Shown here in pieces: positions 1-5,636 of a DNA stretch of 6,190 nt (its first letter is position 1; each line of letters begins with the position of its first letter). The stretch is taken from the NCBI GenBank assembly GCA_018063485.1, contig JAGPBG010000143.1:1-6190 (forward strand), given 5' to 3'. Below the pieces are notes generated by a model. It was not told the DNA's origin. It was given only the letters and a program-made list of their open reading frames with translations, and did no database searches. The translations under genes were made by a program, and so were the position numbers. Origin of the DNA: Cypionkella sp. GTDB lineage: Bacteria > Pseudomonadota > Alphaproteobacteria > Rhodobacterales > Rhodobacteraceae.

Positions 1-932
1 TCCGATTCACCCTAAGGCGGCTGTTCCAGATGATCCCGACGATCATCGCCGTGGCGCTGCTGATCTTCATCATCTTCAGCGTGGTGCCGGGCAGCTTTGC
101 CTCCAGCCTGATTGCCGACGGCCGCACCGCCAATGATCCGGCCTTTGTCGAGCAGCTGAACCGCGAATTCGGACTTGATAAGCCGATGTATATGCGGTTT
201 TTCAGCTATATCGGCGATCTGGCGCAGTTCGATCTGGGAACCTCGTTTCGCACCAGACAGCCGGTCTGGGACTTGATCAGCGACCGTATCAGCGCGTCGC
301 TGATACTGGCGGCGGCGGCGATGGTGTTTGCGGTGGTGATCGGGGTGCCATTGGGGTTTTTGGCGGCGCTTAAACCGGGCAGTATTCTGGACACTTCCAC
401 CATGATCGGTGCAGTTTCGGGCCTGTCGATGCCGCAGTTCTGGCTGGGGCTGCTGATGATGTATCTGTTTTCGCTGACACTGGGCTGGTTCCCGAGTTTC
501 GGCTATGGCGGCGGCGATTTCCAACATCTGGTCTTGCCCGCGATCACGCTGGGGGTCACGCCTTTGGCGTTGCTGGCGCGTACCACGCGGGCCGGAGTGC
601 TGGATGTGATGAACGCCGATTTCATCCGCACTGCACAATCCAAGGGCATGAGCAGCGCCCGGGTCGTGCAGTGGCATGTGGTGCGCAACGTCCTGGTTCT
701 GGTCGTCACCACCATCGGGCTGCAATTTGGGTCGATGATGGGGCAAGCTGTGGTGATCGAAAAGCTGTTCTCCTGGCCCGGCGTCGGCTCGCTTTTGGTC
801 GACAGCGTGGCGCTGCGCGACATTCCGGTGGTGCAGGGCACAATTCTGGTGATCGTGCTGTGGTTTTTGCTGATCAACACCGCTGTCGATATCCTTTATG
901 CGGCGATCGACCCGCGCATCAAACAGGTCTGA
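1..932 (+). CDS. Opp/Dpp-family ABC transporter permease, first subunit (DppB-like), 5' end cut by window
   Basis: Inner-membrane channel subunit of a peptide/opine/nickel-type ABC importer. The reading frame is open to the left edge (first full codon at 3), and the residues before the Met at 30 (RFTLRRLFQ) match the usual N-terminus of DppB/OppB permeases. The true start is therefore a few codons outside the window, not at 30. Visible features are a first membrane helix followed by VVPG, a periplasmic loop containing FGLDKP, several more hydrophobic segments, and the cytoplasmic EAA-type coupling loop (DFIRTAQSKGMS, about 595-650) that contacts the ATPases. The C-terminal signature includes FSWPGVGSLL, RDIPVVQG and the final DPRIK. 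Length from the Met at 30 is 300 residues, close to the family norm of 305-340. It is followed 6 bases later by the second permease. Family membership is certain; the substrate is unknown. Confidence 0.95.
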   Translation, partial: RFTLRRLFQMIPTIIAVALLIFIIFSVVPGSFASSLIADGRTANDPAFVEQLNREFGLDKPMYMRFFSYIGDLAQFDLGTSFRTRQPVWDLISDRISASLILAAAAMVFAVVIGVPLGFLAALKPGSILDTSTMIGAVSGLSMPQFWLGLLMMYLFSLTLGWFPSFGYGGGDFQHLVLPAITLGVTPLALLARTTRAGVLDVMNADFIRTAQSKGMSSARVVQWHVVRNVLVLVVTTIGLQFGSMMGQAVVIEKLFSWPGVGSLLVDSVALRDIPVVQGTILVIVLWFLLINTAVDILYAAIDPRIKQV

Positions 933-938
933 GGGCGC

Positions 939-1766
939 ATGCGACGGTATCTCAATCTTAATCTTATCCTTGGCGGGCTCCTTACGTTCTTGGTGATTGT
1001 TGCCGGCACTTTCGCGCCGCTGCTCACCCATCTTGATCCGGTACTTGACGCCGATCTGATGAATTCACAGATGCCTCCCAGCGCCCAGTTCTGGTTTGGC
1101 ACCGACTCGCAGGGCCGCGATATCTTTACCCGCGTGTTATATGGCGCACGCATCTCGCTGACGGTTGGCATCGTGTCACAGTTAATCAACTCGGTGATCG
1201 GCCTCGCCTTGGGGATTTCGGCGGCCTATTGGGGCGGCTGGTGGGACGATCTGGTCAATGGGTTGACCAATATGATGCTGGCAATCCCCTCCCTGATCTT
1301 TGCGCTGGCAATCATGGCAGTGCTTGGGCCGGGGTTGGTCAGCCTGCTGATTGCACTGGGCCTGACCAACTGGTCATGGACCTGCAGGATCGCGCGATCT
1401 GCGGCGCTGTCATTGAAAAGTCAGGGCTATGTGCAGGCGGCGCAAACCCTGGGCTATAGCGATATCCGCATCATGGCCACGCAATTGGTGCCCAACATGC
1501 TGGGGCCGATTCTGGTGATCGGCACATTGGGAGCGGGCTCGGCGGTGCTGGCCGAAGCGGCGCTGTCCTTTCTCGGCCTAGGCATCCGCCCCCCCTTCCC
1601 CAGTTGGGGCAGCATGTTGACGGACGCGCGTGAGTTGATCGTGCTTGCGCCTTGGGCCGCGATCTTCCCCGGCCTTGCAATTTTCTTGGCTGTGCTGGGT
1701 TTCAACCTGCTGGGCGACGGTCTGCGCGACATGCTCGACCCCCATATGCGGACACGCGCACCATGA
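939..1766 (+). CDS. Opp/Dpp-family ABC transporter permease, second subunit (DppC-like)
   Basis: Second membrane subunit of the importer, 275 residues, which pairs with the upstream permease to form the channel. After one N-terminal helix (about 10-30) comes the family motif FGTDSQGRDIFTRVLYGARISL (residues 53-74). Several helices follow, then the EAA-type coupling loop (YVQAAQTLGYSD, about 164-175, ending VPNM) and the C-terminal LGFNLLGDGLRDMLDP (253-268), all typical of DppC/OppC. The ATG at 939 lies 6 bases after the stop of the first permease. A purine run (GAGGG, 931-935) overlaps that stop and is rather close to the start, so coupling to the upstream gene is likely. The protein is slightly shorter at the N-terminus than many DppC proteins, which often carry a longer cytoplasmic tail before helix 1. 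Its stop overlaps the next start as ATGA. Confidence 0.96.
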   Translation: MRRYLNLNLILGGLLTFLVIVAGTFAPLLTHLDPVLDADLMNSQMPPSAQFWFGTDSQGRDIFTRVLYGARISLTVGIVSQLINSVIGLALGISAAYWGGWWDDLVNGLTNMMLAIPSLIFALAIMAVLGPGLVSLLIALGLTNWSWTCRIARSAALSLKSQGYVQAAQTLGYSDIRIMATQLVPNMLGPILVIGTLGAGSAVLAEAALSFLGLGIRPPFPSWGSMLTDARELIVLAPWAAIFPGLAIFLAVLGFNLLGDGLRDMLDPHMRTRAP

Positions 1767-2710
1767 ACAATGACTCCCCCCTGTTGGAGCTGAAGAATCT
1801 GTCAATCGGGCTGCCCGGTCGAACAGCACCGGTTGATCTGGTCAAGGATGTCAGTTTTTCAATCATGCGCGGCGAAATGTTCGGGTTGGTGGGCGAGTCC
1901 GGTTCGGGCAAAAGCCTGACCGCACTTTCCCTGATGCGGCTGCTCAAAAAGCCGCTGAAGATCACCGAAGGCGAGATCCTGTTCGACGGAACCGACCTGC
2001 GCAGCCTGTCCGAGCGCGACATGCGCAACCTGCGCGGCAACCGCATCGCCATGATCTTTCAGGAGCCGATGACGGCGCTGAACCCTTTGTCCACCGTCGG
2101 GCGGCAGATTGCCGAGATGTTCGTGCTGCATCAGGGCGCAAGCTGGGATGAGGCCAACAAGCGCGCGGTCGAGGCACTGGCCAGTGTCAAGGTGCCCGCC
2201 CCGCAAGAGCGCGTGCATGCCTATCCGCACCAGATGTCAGGCGGTATGCGCCAGCGGGTGATGATTGCCATAGCCCTGGCCTGCAACCCCGCACTGCTGA
2301 TCGCGGATGAGCCGACAACCGCCCTGGATGTCACCGTGCAGGCCGAGGTGCTGCGGTTGATTGCGGAACTGTGCAGCGAGCGCGGCACCGCGGTGCTACT
2401 GATCAGCCACGATCTGGGCGTGATCGCCAATATCTGTCAGCGCGTTGGCGTCATGTATGGCGGCAAGCTGGTGGAAGAGCGTGACACCTATGATCTGTTT
2501 TCCAACCCGCACCACCCCTATACCCAAGGGCTTTTGGGTGCCCTGCCCCGGCTTGGCTCGCGCCAGATCAAGGGGCGGCAACGGTTGGTCGATATCGACA
2601 GCCTGATAAAGGATCGCTCGCGATTGACCGAAGCCTTCTTTTCCGAACCACGCCACGCTGAGCGCAACGCTCATCTGCGCGCGGTGCAAAGCGGCGGTGA
2701 TGCCCCATGA
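1763..2710 (+). CDS. Opp/Dpp-family ABC transporter ATPase, first subunit (DppD/OppD-like)
   Basis: Cytoplasmic ATPase that powers the importer, 315 residues. All nucleotide-binding motifs are intact: Walker A GESGSGKS (44-51), Q-loop Q100 in [10 protein letters not shown], signature MSGGMRQR (158-165), Walker B with D182-E183 in LLIADEPT, D-loop ALDV and H-loop H216 in ISHDLGV. SGGMRQR and the sequence [11 protein letters not shown] mark it as the OppD/DppD paralogue. The frame stays open upstream to an ATG at 1652, but the start at 1763 forms an ATGA overlap with the permease stop and gives the normal N-terminus. No clear Shine-Dalgarno sequence precedes it, which fits translational coupling. 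The C-terminal tail after about residue 260 is unusual: it contains no cysteine, whereas most relatives carry a cysteine cluster (GCxFxxRC...C...C) there. Confidence 0.96.
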   Translation: MNNDSPLLELKNLSIGLPGRTAPVDLVKDVSFSIMRGEMFGLVGESGSGKSLTALSLMRLLKKPLKITEGEILFDGTDLRSLSERDMRNLRGNRIAMIFQEPMTALNPLSTVGRQIAEMFVLHQGASWDEANKRAVEALASVKVPAPQERVHAYPHQMSGGMRQRVMIAIALACNPALLIADEPTTALDVTVQAEVLRLIAELCSERGTAVLLISHDLGVIANICQRVGVMYGGKLVEERDTYDLFSNPHHPYTQGLLGALPRLGSRQIKGRQRLVDIDSLIKDRSRLTEAFFSEPRHAERNAHLRAVQSGGDAP

Positions 2711-3672
2711 ACGCGCCCCTATTGCAAATTTCCAACCTGCATGTGCAGTTCCCGATCGGCGCGCAGTTACTGACCCGCAATCGCCGCGTGCTACATGCGG
2801 TCAGCGGTGTGGATCTGACGCTGAACCGCGGTGAGTGTCTGTCCATCGTGGGGGAATCCGGCTGCGGCAAATCCACCACGGCGCTGGCGGTGATGGGGCT
2901 GCAACAGCCCACCTCGGGCGACATTCTGTTCGAGGGAAGCTCGATCATCGGGGCCAACACGCCCGACCGGATGGCCCGCGCGCGCATCTCGCAGATGGTG
3001 TTTCAAGATCCCTACGCCTCGCTCAACCCGCGCCAGACCGTTCATCAGACCCTTGCCGCCCCCTTGCGGTTGCATGGCACCACCACGAAATCCGAGGTGG
3101 AAGACCGCATCGCCGAAATACTGCGCAAGGTTGGCCTGCTGCCCGAACATGCCCAGCGTTACCCGCATGAATTTTCCGGCGGTCAACGCCAGCGCATCGG
3201 CATCGCCCGCGCGCTGATCCTCAATCCGCAGATCATCATGCTGGACGAGCCGGTCTCGGCGCTGGATGTCTCGGTGCGTGCCCAAATCATCAACCTCCTG
3301 TTGGATTTGCAAGAGGATCTGTCGCTGTCTTATGTGATGATCAGCCATGATCTTGGGGTGGTTGAGCATATGAGTGATCGTGTCGCAGTGATGTATTTCG
3401 GCCAGATCGTTGAAATCGGGCCATGGGATGCGATCTTCTCGAACCCGACCCATCCCTATACCCGCAAGCTGATTTCAACGATCCCCGATCCCGAAACCGT
3501 GCTGCATCCCGAACGGCAATCAAAGTTGGCGATGGCCCCGGTCCCGCCGCAGGGGATGCGGTTTCACCCCGAGAATATCGAGCGGCCCGACGTCTATGCC
3601 GCACCAGAACCGTCCGATCTGATCAAGATCGGGCCCGGCCATCTGGTACGCTGTCAGCCGCTTCAGGCCTGA
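2707..3672 (+). CDS. Opp/Dpp-family ABC transporter ATPase, second subunit (DppF/OppF-like)
   Basis: Second cytoplasmic ATPase, 321 residues, expected to form a heterodimer with the preceding ATPase. Motifs: Walker A GESGCGKS (49-56), Q-loop Q100 in FQDPYASLNP, signature FSGGQRQR (156-163), Walker B D180-E181 in IIMLDEPVSALDV, H-loop H214 in ISHDLGVVEHM. The stretch VMYFGQIVEIGP and THPYTRKL are typical of DppF/OppF. The start overlaps the previous stop as ATGA. The C-terminal segment aligns by eye with the family's P-x-GCRFHPRC...GHxVxC region, but reads PQGMRFHPEN (281-290) and ends GHLVRC, so only C316 of the usual cysteines remains. This is the last gene of the coupled transporter block; a 162-base gap follows. 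Confidence 0.96.
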   Translation: MNAPLLQISNLHVQFPIGAQLLTRNRRVLHAVSGVDLTLNRGECLSIVGESGCGKSTTALAVMGLQQPTSGDILFEGSSIIGANTPDRMARARISQMVFQDPYASLNPRQTVHQTLAAPLRLHGTTTKSEVEDRIAEILRKVGLLPEHAQRYPHEFSGGQRQRIGIARALILNPQIIMLDEPVSALDVSVRAQIINLLLDLQEDLSLSYVMISHDLGVVEHMSDRVAVMYFGQIVEIGPWDAIFSNPTHPYTRKLISTIPDPETVLHPERQSKLAMAPVPPQGMRFHPENIERPDVYAAPEPSDLIKIGPGHLVRCQPLQA

Positions 3673-3698
3673 TCGCCGCAGCCACTTCGCAAGTACTG

Positions 3699-3717
3699 GC
3701 AAATCTGTCAGATTTGC
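3699..3717. promoter_or_regulatory. Perfect 19-bp palindrome, candidate operator upstream of the dehydrogenase gene
   Basis: GCAAATCTGTCAGATTTGC is a perfect inverted repeat with 9-base arms around one central T. It lies 27 bases after the ATPase stop and 117 bases before the dehydrogenase start. The one-base centre suits a binding site for a dimeric transcription factor. As RNA it could form a 7-bp stem with a 5-base loop, but no T run follows, so it is a poor intrinsic terminator. The regulator cannot be named from the window. Confidence 0.5.
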
Positions 3718-3728
3718 GCAACAACATC

Positions 3729-3799
3729 GGCACCAGGGCGGCCTCTGGAACGGCTATTGGGGCTGCCAAACCGTACAGCAGAAGTTTCGCCTTGGTGCC
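3729..3799 (+). promoter_or_regulatory. Possible long-range RNA stem in the leader of the dehydrogenase gene
   Basis: GGCACCAGGGCG (3729-3740) can pair with CGCCTTGGTGCC (3788-3799): 11 Watson-Crick pairs and one G-U pair enclosing 47 bases. Inside, ACGG (3750-3753) can pair with CCGT (3771-3774), or GCTG (3762-3765) with CAGC (3776-3779). It would form only if transcription starts upstream of 3729 or reads through from the transporter. I do not recognise a known riboswitch class. Folding was done by eye only, so the structure is tentative. Confidence 0.3.
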
Positions 3800-3807
3800 A
3801 GTGGCAC
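3795..3807. promoter_or_regulatory. Small 13-bp palindrome just upstream of the dehydrogenase ribosome binding site
   Basis: GTGCCA-G-TGGCAC is a perfect inverted repeat with 6-base arms, 27 bases before the dehydrogenase start. It has the same one-base-centre layout as the 19-bp palindrome about 96 bases upstream but a different sequence. Its left arm is also part of the proposed long-range stem, so the two structures exclude each other in RNA. It could be an operator or chance. Confidence 0.25.
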
Positions 3808-3820
3808 AGGCGTGGAGTTT

Positions 3821-3828
3821 GGAAGGAG
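3821..3828 (+). promoter_or_regulatory. Ribosome binding site of the dehydrogenase gene
   Basis: GGAAGGAG ends 6 bases before the ATG at 3835. This strong Shine-Dalgarno sequence fixes the start there rather than at the in-frame ATG at 3757, whose extra 26 residues do not resemble the family. Confidence 0.85.
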
Positions 3829-3834
3829 ACGTTC

Positions 3835-4908
3835 ATGGATTTCAACAAGATCGCCGTTCTCGGCTTGGGCAAGGTCGGCCATCTGGCCGCCGAATTGCTG
3901 GCAGAGGCGGGCTTTACCGTAACCGGTATCGACGCCGCGCCCCCCAAGAATGCGCCCTTTGCCACGCGCAGCGCCAATCTGGCCGATGTGGCCGGGTTGC
4001 AAGAGGTATTGAAAGGGCAGCAGGCGGTGTTGTCCTGCCTGCCGTTCTCGCTGAACAAAGGGGTGTCCAGCGCCGCCCATGCGCTTGGCCTGCACTATTT
4101 CGATCTGACCGAAGACGTGCCCACCACCAAACACATCCGCGAACTGGCGAAAACCGCCAAGGGGCTGATGGCACCGCAATGCGGGCTGGCACCCGGCTTT
4201 ATCGGCATCATCGGGGCCAATCTGGCCGAGAAGTTCGAGCGTGTCCGCTCGATCCGGTTGCGGGTTGGCGCGCTGCCGCAGAACCCCACCGGGCTGTTGG
4301 GCTATGCGTTCAACTGGTCACCTGAGGGCGTGGTCAACGAATATCTCAACGATTGTGAGGTGATCGAAGAAGGCGTGCTGAAATCGGTGTCGGCGATGGA
4401 ATGGCTGGAAACGGTGCATATCGGCGGGCTGAAGCTGGAGGCCTTCACCACCTCGGGCGGGCTGGGGACGATGTGCGAAACCTATGCCGACCGGATCGAG
4501 AACCTTGATTACAAGACCATGCGCTATCCCGGCCATGTCAATCTGATGAACTTCTTCTTCCACGAGCTTTTGATGCGCGAGGACCGCGCCGAAGCGGGCC
4601 GGATTCTGACCAATGCCAAACCGCCGGTGGATGAGGATGTGGTTTATGTCCATGCCGCTGCCGAAGGCTGGCAAAATGACAAGCTGCGCCGTCAAGAGTT
4701 CGTGCGTGCCTATTATCCGCTTGAAATTGCGGGCAAACAGCGCACTGCGATTGCCTGGACCACCGCCGCCTCGGTGGTGGCCGTGATTGAGATGGTTCGC
4801 GGCGGGCAACTGCCGCAGCAAGGCTTTCTCAAGCAAGAAGAAATCCCGCTCGCCCCCTATCTCGCCACCCGCACGGGGCGCCATTACGAGACCGGCTTGC
4901 GGCGATAG
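3835..4908 (+). CDS. Saccharopine dehydrogenase family protein (lysine 6-dehydrogenase-like)
   Basis: Predicted cytoplasmic NAD(P)-dependent oxidoreductase of 357 residues. Relatives act on the amine or imine of lysine-type or opine-like amino-acid derivatives. The N-terminal Rossmann domain shows GLGKVG (10-15), the dinucleotide-binding GxGxxG, and D33 at the end of the second strand, which favours NAD over NADP. Family motifs follow: YFDLTED (88-94), QCGLAPGFIGIIG (115-127), RVGALPQNP (143-151), W161-S162 with VVNEY (166-170), SGGLGTMCET (207-216) and YKTMRYPGH (226-234). Length and motif order match single-domain saccharopine dehydrogenase-like proteins and lysine 6-dehydrogenase, and are shorter than the fused plant/animal enzymes. 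It follows the transporter on the same strand but has its own strong ribosome binding site and a gap rich in inverted repeats, so it may be co-transcribed or separately controlled. The family is clear; the exact substrate is not, and saccharopine itself need not be the substrate. Confidence 0.9.
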   Translation: MDFNKIAVLGLGKVGHLAAELLAEAGFTVTGIDAAPPKNAPFATRSANLADVAGLQEVLKGQQAVLSCLPFSLNKGVSSAAHALGLHYFDLTEDVPTTKHIRELAKTAKGLMAPQCGLAPGFIGIIGANLAEKFERVRSIRLRVGALPQNPTGLLGYAFNWSPEGVVNEYLNDCEVIEEGVLKSVSAMEWLETVHIGGLKLEAFTTSGGLGTMCETYADRIENLDYKTMRYPGHVNLMNFFFHELLMREDRAEAGRILTNAKPPVDEDVVYVHAAAEGWQNDKLRRQEFVRAYYPLEIAGKQRTAIAWTTAASVVAVIEMVRGGQLPQQGFLKQEEIPLAPYLATRTGRHYETGLRR

Positions 4909-4933
4909 ACCCGCACCCTCAACGCGCATGCAA

Positions 4934-4971
4934 GTTGCCTCCCCGTGCGGATGTTTTGCCAGGGGGGCAGC
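4934..4971 (+). terminator. Terminator-like hairpin after the dehydrogenase gene (weak)
   Basis: Bases 4934-4943 can pair with 4962-4971 (GTTGCCTCCC with GGGGGGCAGC): ten pairs, two of them G-U, with an 18-base loop. It starts 26 bases after the stop codon. No T run follows, so intrinsic termination is doubtful; it could be a 3'-end stabilising hairpin. Confidence 0.25.
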
Positions 4972-5016
4972 AGCAAATCCGGCTCTTGTGGCGAAAAACA
5001 AAAGGCTTACACCGGT

Positions 5017-5039
5017 TTCAGGCCGAACTGTGGCCTGAA
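5017..5039 (+). promoter_or_regulatory. Perfect inverted repeat touching the ribosome binding site of the AhpD-like gene
   Basis: TTCAGGCC (5017-5024) and GGCCTGAA (5032-5039) are exact reverse complements with a 7-base spacer, ending one base before the AGGAG ribosome binding site. It could be an operator for a dimeric regulator, or an 8-bp hairpin in the leader that influences translation. The sequence TTCAGGCCTGA also occurs over the stop codon of the second ATPase (3662-3672), which may be coincidence. I could not identify a convincing promoter in 4909-5016. Confidence 0.45.
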
Positions 5040-5040
5040 C

Positions 5041-5045
5041 AGGAG
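5041..5045 (+). promoter_or_regulatory. Ribosome binding site of the AhpD-like gene
   Basis: AGGAG ends 6 bases before the ATG at 5052 and decides that start over the in-frame ATG at 4935. Confidence 0.8.
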
Positions 5046-5051
5046 TGCATC

Positions 5052-5495
5052 ATGCAACAAAGAATGGATATTGCCACATTGCTCCCCAATGCCTTTCGGG
5101 CAATGGCGGCATTTGATCAGGCCGTAAAGGAAAGTGGTATCGACCCGCACCTGCTGCATCTGGTTAAACTGCGCGCCTCGCAGATCAACGGCTGCGGCTA
5201 TTGCGTTGACATGCATGTCAAGGAATCCCTGGCCGACGGAATGAACCCGCAGATGCTGCATCTGGTTTCGGTCTGGCGCGAGTCGCGCTATTTCAGCGCC
5301 AAACAGCGCGCAGCACTGGAATGGACCGAGAGCCTGACCCTGATCGCCCAGACCGGTGCCCCCGATGATGCCTTTGCCGTGGTCAGCGCGGAGTTCACCG
5401 AAACCCAGATAGCACAACTCACCCTGCTGATCTGCGCGATCAACAGTTGGAACCGGATTGCCATCAGTTCACGTCAATCGCACCCGATCCCGTAA
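5052..5495 (+). CDS. Carboxymuconolactone decarboxylase family protein (AhpD-like)
   Basis: Small, probably cytoplasmic all-helical protein of 147 residues. The sequence KLRASQINGCGYCVDMH (39-55) is the AhpD-type core: C48 and C51 form the CxxC pair and H55 is the conserved histidine. The remaining hallmarks WRESRYFSAKQRAALEWTESLT (75-96) and the C-terminal INSWNRIAIS (130-139) match the common alkylhydroperoxidase-like subfamily of about 145-155 residues. AhpD uses the cysteine pair for peroxide-related redox chemistry. Most members of this subfamily have no tested function, and true gamma-carboxymuconolactone decarboxylases lack the CxxC pair, so the family name should not be read as the activity. 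The third residue of the motif region is G49, where Ala is commoner. The gene has its own ribosome binding site and a 143-base upstream gap with an inverted repeat, so it may be a separate unit. Some relatives sit beside ECF sigma factor genes; none is seen here. Confidence 0.92.
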   Translation: MQQRMDIATLLPNAFRAMAAFDQAVKESGIDPHLLHLVKLRASQINGCGYCVDMHVKESLADGMNPQMLHLVSVWRESRYFSAKQRAALEWTESLTLIAQTGAPDDAFAVVSAEFTETQIAQLTLLICAINSWNRIAISSRQSHPIP

Positions 5496-5542
5496 ATCAA
5501 TGCAACCGAGGGCTTCAGACCGGGCTTTGCGTCAAATGCTTG

Positions 5543-5572
5543 CCTGCGCTGGAGAATTTTTTCCAGCGCGGG
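5543..5572. terminator. Strong hairpin between convergent genes, candidate bidirectional terminator
   Basis: Bases 5543-5553 pair with 5562-5572: 11 pairs including one G-U, with a perfect core GCGCTGGA / TCCAGCGC and an 8-base loop GAATTTTT. It sits 47 bases after the AhpD-like stop and 53 bases beyond the end of the minus-strand gene, the right place to end transcripts from both sides. The T run is in the loop and not after the stem on either strand, so it is atypical for intrinsic termination. A weaker hairpin follows directly (GGGCG 5571-5575 with CGCCC 5584-5588). The rest of 5496-5625 shows no gene. Confidence 0.45.
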
Positions 5573-5619
5573 GCGCTTGTGATCGCCCGTTTGATTGGAA
5601 CGCAGGTATCCATCTGCGG

Positions 5620-5636
5620 CAAGGGTCAGACCCTTG
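5620..5636. repeat. Small hairpin over the stop codon of the Rnk-like gene
   Basis: CAAGGGT-CAG-ACCCTTG is a perfect inverted repeat with 7-base arms and a 3-base centre. The minus-strand stop codon (5628-5626) falls in the centre and the inner end of one arm. No T run follows on the minus strand. It may help end or protect the transcript, or be incidental. Confidence 0.3.

Noticed and set aside
30..32. ATG at 30 as the start of the first permease gene
   Set aside because: The frame is open further left and encodes RFTLRRLFQ, which belongs to the conserved N-terminus of this permease family, so the gene starts outside the window.
12..1031. Long minus-strand open frame opposite the first permease
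   Set aside because: Its translation is rich in His, Gln, Arg and Asp with no family resemblance, typical of the antisense frame of a high-GC membrane protein gene.
2791..3453. 220-codon minus-strand frame opposite the second ATPase
   Set aside because: It lies wholly within a gene with all ABC ATPase motifs and has no recognisable domain.
3662..3672. TTCAGGCCTGA at the second ATPase stop as a copy of the 5017-5039 operator
   Set aside because: It shares the arm sequence but lacks the 7-base spacer and lies mostly in coding sequence; a chance match is the simpler reading.
3747..3775. EcfG-type (general stress) promoter: GGAAC at 3747 and CGTA at 3772
   Set aside because: The spacing is 20 bases instead of the usual 16-17 and the second element is imperfect.
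3802..3817. Sigma-54 promoter starting at TGGCAC (3802-3807)
   Set aside because: The -12 GC is missing at the required spacing (TGGAG instead of TTGCA). The TGGC...TTGC pair at 3697-3717 is also spaced too widely.
3423..4325. 300-codon plus-strand frame overlapping the second ATPase, the gap and the dehydrogenase
   Set aside because: It overlaps two well-supported genes in another frame, has low-complexity Arg/Ala-rich translation and no ribosome binding site.
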